Shown: piece by piece, positions 55,368 to 64,000 of the stretch
How the letters are laid out: each line of letters opens with the position of its first letter
Position numbering within the stretch: the stretch's first letter is position 1
Origin: Galbibacter kalidii
GTDB lineage: Bacteria > Bacteroidota > Bacteroidia > Flavobacteriales > Flavobacteriaceae
Length of the DNA stretch: 64,000 bases
Assembly: GCF_026241135.1 (NCBI RefSeq)
Contig: NZ_JAPFGA010000004.1
Coordinates: 238,759-302,758 of the forward strand
Direction of reading: 5' to 3'
Position numbers and translations under genes: made by a program
Notes under the pieces: generated by a model
Seen by the model: only the letters and a program-made list of their open reading frames with translations
The model's database searches: none
Told to the model about the DNA's origin: nothing

Positions 55368-55544
55368 CTATTTTTTAGATTCTGCTACAGAAGTTTTTCT
55401 GAATTCCTTCAATAGTTTTTCCAGTGCCAGTGATGATTTACGTGCCCTGGTCCCAGCGGCTTTGTTTCCGTTTTCTGATTGTAATGCTGCATCTGTATTG
55501 AACGCTTCAAACTCTGTACTGATCTTTTCGATTAGTTCTTTCAT
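55368..55544 (-). CDS. Histone H1-like protein
   Basis: A 58-residue basic protein: MKELIEKISTEFEAFNTDAAL...NGNKAAGTRARKSSLALEKLLKEFRKTS. This matches the small Hc1-like histone H1 proteins common in Bacteroidota. The start is taken at ATG 55544; the longer frame from 55607 adds hydrophobic, non-conserved residues. It probably binds DNA non-specifically. It is the only minus-strand gene within this block of the element, apart from mobC. Confidence 0.8.
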   Translation of the reverse strand: MKELIEKISTEFEAFNTDAALQSENGNKAAGTRARKSSLALEKLLKEFRKTSVAESKK

Positions 55545-55711
55545 CTGTTTATGTTTTAAAATTATGAGGGCGAAAATAAACTTTTTTAATCGATGTAAAA
55601 AACCCATAGGGTCAAAAGTGCCCTTTCACTGCCAAACCCTACCACTTCCATGAAGGACTTTACTCCCTATTCTAATTTAGGCTTCAAATAAAATTTCAAA
55701 CAAAACACCAT

Positions 55712-56149
55712 ATGGACACACCACAAAAAGACCTGTCGTATTTCAAGTTACAATTAGAGGAACTATTACATGCCAGCTTCCCGGAAATAGCCTGGGATAC
55801 CTCCTTTATTAACCAACGAGCTTCTTGGGCTGCCAATGCTTATGAAGGAGCCTTTATTGCCGGAAACTCCATAGAGCAATGTAATGAAATAGCTGATTAC
55901 ATCCTTTTTGAAGGCCTGCATTTTTCCAAATTCGATACTGTTTTTCAAGTGGTCTGTAATGAGTTTGACACTGTTATGGCCGATGAGGAATTACGCCCTT
56001 TTGCCATCAGAATGCTTTCGGTCTGTGAGCCGGTATTCAATACCTATGAACTTACCGATGATTTTGCCTACAGTACGGATTATGAACTGCTCTATACGGA
56101 ATTGACGGGAGCCATAGCCATCTGGATCGAGGAAAATGGGCTTCAATAA
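55712..56149 (+). CDS. DUF1896 protein
   Basis: A 145-residue acidic protein ([42 protein letters not shown]...). The family DUF1896 is found almost only in Bacteroidota conjugative elements just before the large methylase-helicase gene, as here; the stop overlaps that gene's start by 14 bases. Function unknown. Confidence 0.87.
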   Translation: MDTPQKDLSYFKLQLEELLHASFPEIAWDTSFINQRASWAANAYEGAFIAGNSIEQCNEIADYILFEGLHFSKFDTVFQVVCNEFDTVMADEELRPFAIRMLSVCEPVFNTYELTDDFAYSTDYELLYTELTGAIAIWIEENGLQ

Positions 56150-59100
56150 GCGTTACCATCTCAGGCAAAACATCGAAGCCCTGAGGCTCGCTTTTAAACT
56201 TGAAAAAGAGAAACGGCAGGCCAGTGTAGGAGAAAGAATGCTCTTGGAAGAATACAGCGGATTTGGTGGTCTTAAATTCGTGTTGAACCCCATAGCGAAT
56301 GAAACAGATATCAACTATTGGCGGAAAACCGAGCACGAACTCTTTCCACTTACCCAGGAACTCCATCAACTGTTAAAAGAAAATGCCAAGGACGAAAAGC
56401 AATACCGAAGGTATGTGGACAGTATGCGCAGCTCTGTATTGACCGCATTCTATACACCGCCACAGGTCATCGAAGCTATTTACACTACATTGCGTGATAG
56501 GGGTCTGAACATTGACAATTTTTTGGAACCCTCCGCAGGTGTTGGTTCATTTATAGAATCCCTTTCAGAAAACCAATCGGCAAATGTTACAGCTTACGAA
56601 AAAGACCTGCTTACTGGCAAGATTTTAAAGCAGCTTTATCCTGAAAGTAACATCCATATCAGTGGTTTTGAAGAAATCCCCGAAAGGGAACAAAACAGTT
56701 ATGATGCAGTAGCCAGTAATATCCCTTTCGGGGATACGTCCGTTTTCGACCTTTCCTATTCCCGAAGCAGGGACACGGCAAAAGTACAGGCCGCCCGAAG
56801 TATCCATAATTACTTTTTCCTGAAAGGAACCGATATGCTCCGTGAGGGTGGTTTGTTGGCATTTATCACTTCGCAAGGTGTTTTAAACAGCCCTAAGAAC
56901 GAACCCATACGCAGGGCATTGATGCAGAACAATAATTTGGTTTCAGCCATTAGACTGCCCAATAACCTGTTTACGGATTATGCAGGTACAGAAGTCGGTA
57001 GCGACCTGATTATCCTACAGAAGAATACAGAAAAACAAAACCTGACCGAAACCGAAGAACTGTTATGCCAAAGCAAACCGACACAGTTCAATACTCCGGG
57101 CAATGCTTTCTTTCAGGACAATACAAGGATTATCCATACCGACCAAAAATTGGATACCAATCCTTACGGAAAGCCTGCCCTGATCTATACCCACCGTGAT
57201 GGCGTAGAGAGAATTTCCAAAGACCTACAAAAAATGCTTTTGGAAGATGTTGCCAAGCGTCTGGACATTTCATTGTACAAAGGAGAAAAGAATATTGAAG
57301 CTGTGGGCAATGTTCAGGCAACACTGACAACCGCCACGACTTTAAAAACAGAAGCCATTCTAACACAAAAAAAATCACAAACTCCTTCTACAAAAGCAAC
57401 TGATGCCCCTATTACATCCCAAGGTGTACAATTGAGTATTTTTGACCAGCTTGAAAACCCCATAGACGAAGCAGTTATATCGAACAATCAAGCCGTCTTC
57501 AAACAAATAAAAAACAAAAACACCTCCCGAAAAAAAGCATCCGGCAAAAAAAAGGAAACTTTTGGAAACCTGTTTTCGGGAATGACCGATAATGGTCAGA
57601 CAGGAAAACCAACCGTTACCAATACTGCTCCCGAACCGACCCCATATACGGGAGAACTGAAAGATTTTTACCGCAATGAATGCCTCGTAACGGATAAAGG
57701 AATTGTGGGTTACCTGAAAAATATTGATATAGATAGGGGAAATGCGATGTTCCACCCATTGCGGTTGCCGTCTTTACAGAAATCTAAGGCACAGGCCTAT
57801 ATCGAAGTAAGGGATGTGTACCTTAACCTTTATCAAAAAGAAGCTGAGGAGCAGACCGAGCAACAGGAAGCACGGAAAAAACTCAATGAACTGTACGATG
57901 CTTTTGTAAAACGCTATGGCAATCTGAATCGTGCCGATAACATCAAACTCATCAAAACCGATAGTGCCGGAAATGAAATACCTTATCTAGAACGTGTAGT
58001 GGGCGGTGTCATCCATAAAGCCGATATTTTCCAGCAACCGGTCAGTTTCTCCACAACGGCACTGGCCGCTGGGAATCCCGATGAAGCATTATCTGCTTCC
58101 CTTAACCGGTACGGAACCATTGATCTGGAATTTATGTCCCAAATAAGTGGAATGTCTTCCGATACCTTGAAAGAAGAACTGCACGGGCGCATTTTCTACA
58201 ACCCTTTAAAAAAGGAATATGACATTGCTGAACGTTGGATAGCGGGCAACGTGGTGGAAAAAGCCCAAGCAGTAACAAAATACATAGAAAACCACCCTGC
58301 CGATACCGAGACCAAAGAAAGCCTCAAAGCCTTGGAGGAAGCCCGTCCAAGGCATATCGAGTTTGAAGAACTGGATTTTAACCTTGGGGAGCGTTGGATA
58401 CCTTCCGGGGTTTATGCCCGCTTTGCTTCCTACCTGTTCAATACAGAGGTAAACATCCATTATTCGGAAAGCACGGACGATTTTTCGATTTCCTGTACTG
58501 GCAAGAACGTCCATATTTGGGAAAAATATGCCATACAGTCCCAAAGCCGTACCTATGACGGTATCGTGTTATTGAAATACGCCTTGATCAATACCACGCC
58601 CAATATTACCAAAAAGGTAACTGTCGGTGACAAAGAGGTAAAAGTCCGGGATATGGAAGCCATACAGATGGCCAACACCAAAATTGACGAGATACGCACG
58701 GCTTTTAGCGATTGGCTCCACGCTCAAAACGATGATTTTAAAAAGCGGTTGACCGATCGGTACAACGATACGTTCAATTGTTTTGTCCGTCCGCAGTACG
58801 ATGGCAGCCATCAGGAATTCCCGGGACTTGACCGTAAGACATTAGGTATTGAAGATTTGTATGCCAGCCAGAAAGATGCCGTATGGATGCTGAAGCTCAA
58901 CGGTGGTGGTATTTGCGACCACGAAGTAGGTACCGGAAAAACACTGATTATGTGTACGGGCGCACAGGAAATGAAACGGTTGGGGCTGACCCATAAGCCG
59001 ATGATCATCGGATTGAAAGCCAATGTCCACGAAATCGCGGAAACCTATCGCAAGGCCTATCCCCACGCCAAGATATTGTACCCCGGAAAGAATGACTTTA

Positions 59101-61451
59101 CCCCGAAAAAGCGGTTGCGGATTTTTGGGGATATCAAAAACAACGATTGGGACTGTATCATCCTTACCCACGATCAGTTCGGAATGATACCACAATCCCC
59201 GGAAATGCAGAGGGAAATTCTGGAAGCCGAACTGCAAAATGTAGAGGACAACCTTAACGCATTGGAAGCACAGGGAAAAGAGATTTCAAGGGGGATGCTC
59301 AAGGGCGTGATTGTCCGTAAACAAAACCTGGAGGTCAAGCTCAAAACCTTGGAACACGACATCCAAAACAGAAAAGATGACGTTGTGGATTTCAAGATGA
59401 TGGGGATTGACCACCTGTTTGTGGATGAAAGCCATAAGTTCAAGAACCTGATGTTCAATACCCGCCACGATCGTGTTGCCGGATTGGGCAATATGCAGGG
59501 AAGCAAAAAGGCACTGAACCTGCTTTTTGCCATCAGAACGATACAGCAACGTACCGGAAAGGATTTAGGGGCTACCTTCCTTTCGGGTACGACCATTAGC
59601 AACTCGCTCACGGAACTGTACCTGCTCTTTAAATACCTTCGTCCAAAAGCTATGGAGAAACAGGGCATCAATTGTTTTGATGCCTGGGCTGCTATCTATG
59701 CAAGGAAGACCACGGACTATGAGTTTTCAGTTGCCAATAATATTGTCTCCAAAGAGCGTTTCCGCTACTTTATCAAGGTTCCGGAACTGGCACAGTTCTA
59801 TTCGGAAATTACCGATTACCGCACGGCCAAAGATATTGGTATAGACCGTCCGGAAAAGAACGAAATCCTCTACCACATCCCGCCAACACCGCAGCAGGAA
59901 GTCTTTATCGACAAGTTGATGCAGTTTGCCAAAAATGGGGATGCGCGGCTACTGGGCAGACCACCATTGAATGCCCGGGAGGAAAAGGCTAAGATGCTTA
60001 TTGCCACTAACTATGCCCGAAAAATGTCGCTGGATATGCGGATGATCAGTAGCAAATATGAAGACCATCCCGATAACAAGGCTTCACACTGTGCTAGTAC
60101 CATTGCCCAATATTATAACAAATTCAATGGGCAAAAAGGGACACAGTTTGTATTCTCCGACCTCGGAACTTATAAATCCGGGCAGTGGAACGTGTACTTA
60201 GAACTGAAACGCAAACTCGTGGAAGATCACGGCATCCCTGCCCACGAGGTTCGGTTTATGCAGGAAGCCAAAAATGAAAAACAGCGGAAAGCGTTCATCA
60301 AGGATATCAATGAGGGAAAGATAAGGGTCATTATGGGTTCTACCGAAAAGCTGGGCACGGGGGTAAACGGACAGAAACGGGCAGTAGCCCTCCATCATTT
60401 GGATATCCCGTGGCGACCAAGTGACTTGGCACAACGGGACGGGCGTGGCATACGTACCGGAAATGAGATCGCCAAACATTTTGCGGACAATAAGGTAGCT
60501 GTGTTCATTTATGCCGTGGAAAAATCACTGGACAGTTATAAGTTCAATGTATTGTTCAACAAGCAGCTTTTCATCGACCAGTTGAAAAGTAATAACCTGG
60601 GCAAACGCACCATTGATGAGGGAGCGATGGACGAGAAGACCGGTATGAACTTTTCGGAGTACGTGGCCATCCTTTCCGGGAACACGGACTTGTTGAACAA
60701 AGCCAAACTGGAAAAGCAGATGGCAAGCCTGGAAAGTGAGAAGAAGAGGTTCAATCGTTCCAAATTCAGGTCGAAGTACAAACTGAATGATCTGACACAG
60801 ATGCTTGAATCTGCCCAAAATAGGCTCAAACGGATGAGCACCGATTGGGAAAACCTGCAAGGTCGTGTACGGAAACACCCGGACAGCACCCTTTTAAACC
60901 CTGTTCAGTTGAACGGATTACCGCCCAATGCCGATGTCAAACAGATCGGCGCTAAGCTCAATCAGGTTGCGGACAAAGCACGCACCGGAGGGCAGTATGA
61001 AGAAATCGGTAGTTTGTATGGCTTTAGCCTGCTGGTAAAAACCGAAATGTCCAAAAAAGAAGGTATGGACATAAAGGTCAACCGTTTTATGGTACAGGGA
61101 GAGGGCAATATCAAATATACCTACAACAATGGGATTATGGCAGGTGACCCTAAATTGGCGGTGAGGAATTTTCTAAATGCACTGGAAAAGATCCCCGGTT
61201 ATATCGAAAAGGAACAAAAGAGCATAGCGGAATTTCAAAAAGACCTTCCCATCCTTCAGGAAGTGGTGGGCGGTGTGTGGCCCAAGGAAGAAAAACTAAA
61301 CGAACTGAAAACGGAACTGGCAGCCGTTGAAAGGAAGATACAGTTATCCATTGCCCCTGAACCTAAAGAAGACGATGAAAACCAGGAAGAAACCATTACG
61401 GTTAATCCTACTGCCCAAGAAAAATCTTCTGTAGGGTTAAGAGCTATGTAA
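56136..61451 (+). CDS. Giant N6-adenine methylase/SNF2-like helicase of the conjugative element
   Basis: A 1771-residue protein. An N-terminal DNA methyltransferase domain shows AdoMet motif EPSAGVGSF (131-139) and catalytic SNIPFGD (194-200; the usual NPPF is replaced by NIPF). A long linker leads to an SF2 helicase: Walker A GTGKT (about 933), DESH (about 1097), and motifs [20 protein letters not shown] and QRDGRGIR (about 1395-1430). A C-terminal coiled region ends near 1771. Such proteins are thought to protect transferring element DNA. It overlaps DUF1896 by 14 bases. Confidence 0.9.
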   Translation: MGFNKRYHLRQNIEALRLAFKLEKEKRQASVGERMLLEEYSGFGGLKFVLNPIANETDINYWRKTEHELFPLTQELHQLLKENAKDEKQYRRYVDSMRSSVLTAFYTPPQVIEAIYTTLRDRGLNIDNFLEPSAGVGSFIESLSENQSANVTAYEKDLLTGKILKQLYPESNIHISGFEEIPEREQNSYDAVASNIPFGDTSVFDLSYSRSRDTAKVQAARSIHNYFFLKGTDMLREGGLLAFITSQGVLNSPKNEPIRRALMQNNNLVSAIRLPNNLFTDYAGTEVGSDLIILQKNTEKQNLTETEELLCQSKPTQFNTPGNAFFQDNTRIIHTDQKLDTNPYGKPALIYTHRDGVERISKDLQKMLLEDVAKRLDISLYKGEKNIEAVGNVQATLTTATTLKTEAILTQKKSQTPSTKATDAPITSQGVQLSIFDQLENPIDEAVISNNQAVFKQIKNKNTSRKKASGKKKETFGNLFSGMTDNGQTGKPTVTNTAPEPTPYTGELKDFYRNECLVTDKGIVGYLKNIDIDRGNAMFHPLRLPSLQKSKAQAYIEVRDVYLNLYQKEAEEQTEQQEARKKLNELYDAFVKRYGNLNRADNIKLIKTDSAGNEIPYLERVVGGVIHKADIFQQPVSFSTTALAAGNPDEALSASLNRYGTIDLEFMSQISGMSSDTLKEELHGRIFYNPLKKEYDIAERWIAGNVVEKAQAVTKYIENHPADTETKESLKALEEARPRHIEFEELDFNLGERWIPSGVYARFASYLFNTEVNIHYSESTDDFSISCTGKNVHIWEKYAIQSQSRTYDGIVLLKYALINTTPNITKKVTVGDKEVKVRDMEAIQMANTKIDEIRTAFSDWLHAQNDDFKKRLTDRYNDTFNCFVRPQYDGSHQEFPGLDRKTLGIEDLYASQKDAVWMLKLNGGGICDHEVGTGKTLIMCTGAQEMKRLGLTHKPMIIGLKANVHEIAETYRKAYPHAKILYPGKNDFTPKKRLRIFGDIKNNDWDCIILTHDQFGMIPQSPEMQREILEAELQNVEDNLNALEAQGKEISRGMLKGVIVRKQNLEVKLKTLEHDIQNRKDDVVDFKMMGIDHLFVDESHKFKNLMFNTRHDRVAGLGNMQGSKKALNLLFAIRTIQQRTGKDLGATFLSGTTISNSLTELYLLFKYLRPKAMEKQGINCFDAWAAIYARKTTDYEFSVANNIVSKERFRYFIKVPELAQFYSEITDYRTAKDIGIDRPEKNEILYHIPPTPQQEVFIDKLMQFAKNGDARLLGRPPLNAREEKAKMLIATNYARKMSLDMRMISSKYEDHPDNKASHCASTIAQYYNKFNGQKGTQFVFSDLGTYKSGQWNVYLELKRKLVEDHGIPAHEVRFMQEAKNEKQRKAFIKDINEGKIRVIMGSTEKLGTGVNGQKRAVALHHLDIPWRPSDLAQRDGRGIRTGNEIAKHFADNKVAVFIYAVEKSLDSYKFNVLFNKQLFIDQLKSNNLGKRTIDEGAMDEKTGMNFSEYVAILSGNTDLLNKAKLEKQMASLESEKKRFNRSKFRSKYKLNDLTQMLESAQNRLKRMSTDWENLQGRVRKHPDSTLLNPVQLNGLPPNADVKQIGAKLNQVADKARTGGQYEEIGSLYGFSLLVKTEMSKKEGMDIKVNRFMVQGEGNIKYTYNNGIMAGDPKLAVRNFLNALEKIPGYIEKEQKSIAEFQKDLPILQEVVGGVWPKEEKLNELKTELAAVERKIQLSIAPEPKEDDENQEETITVNPTAQEKSSVGLRAM

Positions 61452-61485
61452 TCCCAAAAAAGCTATCATTAAATCAGCTTTTCTA

Positions 61486-63486
61486 TTACTCTTGCTGTAC
61501 CAAGTGTTGCAAATCCGGGTCATTCTTGATACGTTCCATTTCGGTTTCAATGATGTGTACAATATCCCGTTTCACTTGTCGGTAATTGGCTTCTATTTCC
61601 TGTTTCATACGGTCTTCCCCATTTTCATCAGTAAAAGATAAAATCTCAGGTATCTTTTTATAGGCTTTGGTTTCGGCGGCCACTTTTTCGTTATCCACTA
61701 CAATTTCAGCATGAAAGATCTTTTGTTCAATACGTTCGTCGAAGTTGTCCGAAACGGCGCCCACAAACATCCCTTGCGTTAGGGTTGAAATTTTGGAAGC
61801 TGGAATAAGGCTGTCCAGTTGTGTGGATATGGAAGTGGACTTGTCATTCCGGTTGATGGTCATACTCTGGCGTTTCTGCAAGACCTTACCGAATCGTTCC
61901 GAAAGGCTTTTTGCAGTTTCACCGACCACTTGTCCGCTAAAGATATTGCCAACGGTATTTTGGATGACCTTACTTTCTTTGTCTCCATAATCACGTATAA
62001 GTTGAGAGAAATCCTGAAAGCCCAAACAAACCGCTACCTTGTTGCTACGGGCGGTTGCGATCAGGTTGTCCAGTCCCCTGAAATAGATTGTGGGCAGCTC
62101 GTCGATAATGACCGAACTTTTTAATTGCCCTTTCTTATTGATGAGTTTAACAATCCGCGAATTGTACAGGCCCAAGGCAGCGGAATAGATATTTTGACGG
62201 TCGGGGTTGTTACCTACGCATAAAATTTTAGGTGCTGCAGGATTGTTGATGTCCAATGAAAAATCATCACCTGTCATTACCCAATAAAGCTGCGGGGAAA
62301 TCATCCTTGATAAAGGGATTTTAGCAGAAGCAATCTGCCCTTGTAACTGGTCTTGTGCCCCACCTTTCCATGCATCCATAAAAGGCGACAAGTAATTTTC
62401 CAGTTCAGGGTAAGAAGTAAGGATGGTGAATACATCCGCATACTTTTTGTTCAATAGCTCTATGGCGTGGGGAAAGGTGCAAAACGTTCCGTTTTTGTAT
62501 ATTTTCAAAAACCATATAATCGCTGCCAAAAGGATTATTGGGGATTCCACAAAGAAGTCGCCCTGCTTTTGTATCCAACTACGGTTTAAATTAAGCATAA
62601 TGGTATAAGCCGCTTCGTAAGCATCCGATATGTCCGTCATAAAATCCGGGTTAAGTGGATTACAGCGATGGCTCCGTCTCGGATTATCAAAATTGATGAC
62701 ATAAAATTTCGGCGGTACTTTGTACTTATTGCTGTGTTTCAGTAAATGGTTGTAGGCGATGGTAGAAAGGTCATCAAACTTAAAATCGTAGATATACATG
62801 GAAAAACCTTTCTCAATGTGCTGTTTGATATAATTGTTGACAATAGCATAAGACTTCCCTGAACCCGGGGTTCCCAATACAATGGTTGCCCTGAAAGGGT
62901 TGATCACATTGATCCAACCGTTGTTCCATTTTTCCTTGTAATAAAACTTCGTAGGCAGGTTGACCGAATATTCGTTTTCCATCAACCTGATTTCCTGTTG
63001 GAAACTCTCATTTTCGTTATTGAAGACATCATCCATTAGGTTGTTACTCAACAAACGCTGCATCCAGACACCTGCCATCAACAAGGCTATATAGCCGAAA
63101 GCGGTAGTTAGGATATAAAGCAAAGTAGCCATTCCCATTGATAAATTCAATAATGAAGTGTTTAGGAAAAACAGTATAAAACCTATGGCTAAAGCGGTGT
63201 AGATTTTTGGCCAGATAATCTTTTCATTCTTTACCCCTTTGGTTCCCAGACAGCTTAAAGCCAACAATACCAATGCAAAAATTTTGGTATAGAGTGTATG
63301 TGAAAACAGTCTGGCTGTCCGGTTGAAATTGGTCAGTATCTTACCGATGAGTTCCAGTGTCCATCCACGTTCGGCAAAGAAGCCGTAACAGAACCAATAA
63401 AAGTGCATCAACATAATCAATATACTGACCGCACGCATAAAGGCCATTATCTTGGCAAGTCCTCTTAAATCATCCTCTCCCTGCAT
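61486..63486 (-). CDS. mobC: Type IV coupling protein MobC/TraG-like (YWFCY family)
   Basis: A 666-residue coupling ATPase. The N-terminus carries the motif YWFCY (residues 30-34) with several membrane helices (about 15-145). Walker A GTPGSGKS (205-212) and a VirD4-type ATPase domain (SSVIIDELPTIYFRGLDNLIATARSNKVAVCLGFQDFSQL) follow. It links relaxase-bound DNA to the type IV transfer channel. No relaxase gene is found upstream, where mobB/mobA normally lie. Confidence 0.9.
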   Translation of the reverse strand: MQGEDDLRGLAKIMAFMRAVSILIMLMHFYWFCYGFFAERGWTLELIGKILTNFNRTARLFSHTLYTKIFALVLLALSCLGTKGVKNEKIIWPKIYTALAIGFILFFLNTSLLNLSMGMATLLYILTTAFGYIALLMAGVWMQRLLSNNLMDDVFNNENESFQQEIRLMENEYSVNLPTKFYYKEKWNNGWINVINPFRATIVLGTPGSGKSYAIVNNYIKQHIEKGFSMYIYDFKFDDLSTIAYNHLLKHSNKYKVPPKFYVINFDNPRRSHRCNPLNPDFMTDISDAYEAAYTIMLNLNRSWIQKQGDFFVESPIILLAAIIWFLKIYKNGTFCTFPHAIELLNKKYADVFTILTSYPELENYLSPFMDAWKGGAQDQLQGQIASAKIPLSRMISPQLYWVMTGDDFSLDINNPAAPKILCVGNNPDRQNIYSAALGLYNSRIVKLINKKGQLKSSVIIDELPTIYFRGLDNLIATARSNKVAVCLGFQDFSQLIRDYGDKESKVIQNTVGNIFSGQVVGETAKSLSERFGKVLQKRQSMTINRNDKSTSISTQLDSLIPASKISTLTQGMFVGAVSDNFDERIEQKIFHAEIVVDNEKVAAETKAYKKIPEILSFTDENGEDRMKQEIEANYRQVKRDIVHIIETEMERIKNDPDLQHLVQQE

Positions 63487-63878
63487 TTTAAACTTTTAAA
63501 ATTTAGGCGTGAATGTATGGGTTATTGGTTGTGGTTAATGAAAAATAGTAGTGTTTGGCGTTGGTTGGCTTTCTTTAATTAAGTTAGGCCTGTTTTTAAA
63601 ACAGATCTCCCATGGGATCCCCTTGGGGTAGTTGTCAATCATCATTTTAAGTTTTGCGCCTATGTTAACTTTTCCCAACTAGTGCGGAGCAATCAAAGGA
63701 AAACATCCTTTGTTCTTATATTTTATACCATTTTGTCCTCGCCGCTAGCTTTGGCCTTATAATCTTTGACATGAAAGACCTTTGATCTAGGCTATATTTT
63801 TTCATGGTTTATATTTTAGCTACATGTTTACTACTGTTTTAAAGCCTGTTTTTCGATTTTTACTCCTTTCCGTTAAAA
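63487..63878. other. Junction region after mobC
   Basis: Mostly gene-free. It holds the possible remnant at 63535-63678 and a 29-codon minus-strand frame at 63716-63805 (MKKYSLDQRSFMSK...) with no recognised relative. The conjugative module appears to end here. Confidence 0.4.
63535..63678 (-). pseudogene. Possible C-terminal remnant of a gene upstream of mobC
   Basis: An open minus-strand frame of about 47 codons ends in TAA at 63535, 48 bases before mobC. It reads LGKVNIGAKLKMMIDNYPKG... and is closed on its 5' side by TAG. A normal element has the relaxase gene here, so this may be the end of a deleted mob gene, but I cannot match it to a family. Confidence 0.3.
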
Positions 63879-64000
63879 TTAAAACGAATAATTATACCCA
63901 AAAGTTAGGGTGAGTTCATTAATGTTTCCGGTTGGGATGGATTTAAACGTTTGTATGGTATTTAGATTAAAGTTGTGCTTTTCTTTCCATGTATAATTGG
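63879..64000 (-). CDS. C-terminus of a probable outer-membrane beta-barrel protein (partial)
   Basis: The last 40 residues of a gene that runs in from beyond the window: ...NYTWKEKHNFNLNTIQTFKS...GNINELTLTFGYNYSF-stop. Alternating polar/hydrophobic residues and a terminal phenylalanine are typical of the last strand of outer-membrane barrels. Family not identifiable from this fragment. Confidence 0.55.
   Translation of the reverse strand, partial: NYTWKEKHNFNLNTIQTFKSIPTGNINELTLTFGYNYSF

Larger units (their letters stand above)
48709..63535. mobile_element. Decayed Bacteroidota integrative conjugative element
   Basis: The gene set RteC, HTH protein, DUF3945/DUF4099 protein, TopB, ORF6N, H1-like protein, DUF1896, methylase-helicase and YWFCY-type MobC is the accessory/mobilisation part of CTnDOT-like elements. 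Full integrase, relaxase (MobB/MobA) and tra genes are missing, and the recombinase and one HTH gene are broken. Element ends are not resolved. Confidence 0.75.

Noticed and set aside
34733..63535. tRNA-Lys as attachment site of the conjugative element
   Set aside because: The tRNA 3' end points away from the element, and no second copy of the tRNA end was seen near 63500.

Overview
The window is a stretch of chromosome from a member of the Bacteroidota, most likely Flavobacteriaceae. Four things point there: AT-rich sequence with the Bacteroidota promoter pattern TTG-(17-20 nt)-TAnnTTTG in front of several genes; typical flavobacterial housekeeping proteins (extended NusB, DUF3276, SDR-type threonine dehydrogenase, FadL/OmpP1-like porin, mitochondrial-type aconitase); a Bacteroidota-type conjugative-element module (RteC, TopB, DUF1896, YWFCY-type MobC); and imperfect palindromic repeats that occur many times between genes.

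Layout. Bases 1-34,200 are ordinary chromosome: lgt (partial), a PIN-domain toxin-antitoxin pair, yidD-cysS, folE, an SRPBCC protein, a lipoprotein/porin pair, proS, two identical tRNA-Glu genes, rpsT, an FKBP isomerase, redox proteins, csaA, an ABC exporter, an amino-acid dehydrogenase, nusB, a DUF1573-yajC pair, pepT, pyrD-LysE, a HAD phosphatase-HMG-CoA lyase pair, guaB, a SurA-type chaperone cluster with a MoxR ATPase, aconitase, a TlpA-like thioredoxin and an SDR threonine dehydrogenase. Bases 34,225-35,040 hold tRNA-Leu and tRNA-Lys embedded in nested palindromes and in repeated chimeras of the tRNA-Lys 3' end with a palindromic repeat.

Bases 35,341-48,298 (minus strand) form one tightly packed, apparently co-transcribed defence operon: half-size HsdS, HsdM, full-size HsdS, an SMC/RloC-like zinc-hook ATPase, a 763-residue Argonaute/PIWI protein that has lost recognisable catalytic aspartates, a two-TM membrane protein whose start overlaps the Argonaute stop, HsdR, and a YgjP-type metalloprotease. 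A catalytically dead long Argonaute with a membrane partner placed between hsdS and hsdR is the most exciting object in the window. The natural hypothesis is a layered defence: DNA restriction first, then guide-directed sensing with membrane-damaging abortive infection, plus an ATPase back-up.

Bases 48,709-63,500 are a decayed integrative conjugative element: a truncated serine recombinase, RteC, an HTH protein, a DUF3945/DUF4099 protein, TopB, an ORF6N protein, a histone H1-like protein, DUF1896, a 1771-residue methylase-helicase and the MobC coupling protein. No full integrase, relaxase or tra genes are seen. The last 120 bases hold the end of a probable outer-membrane beta-barrel gene. Positions and motifs were read by eye; family names rest on recognised motifs, not on database searches.
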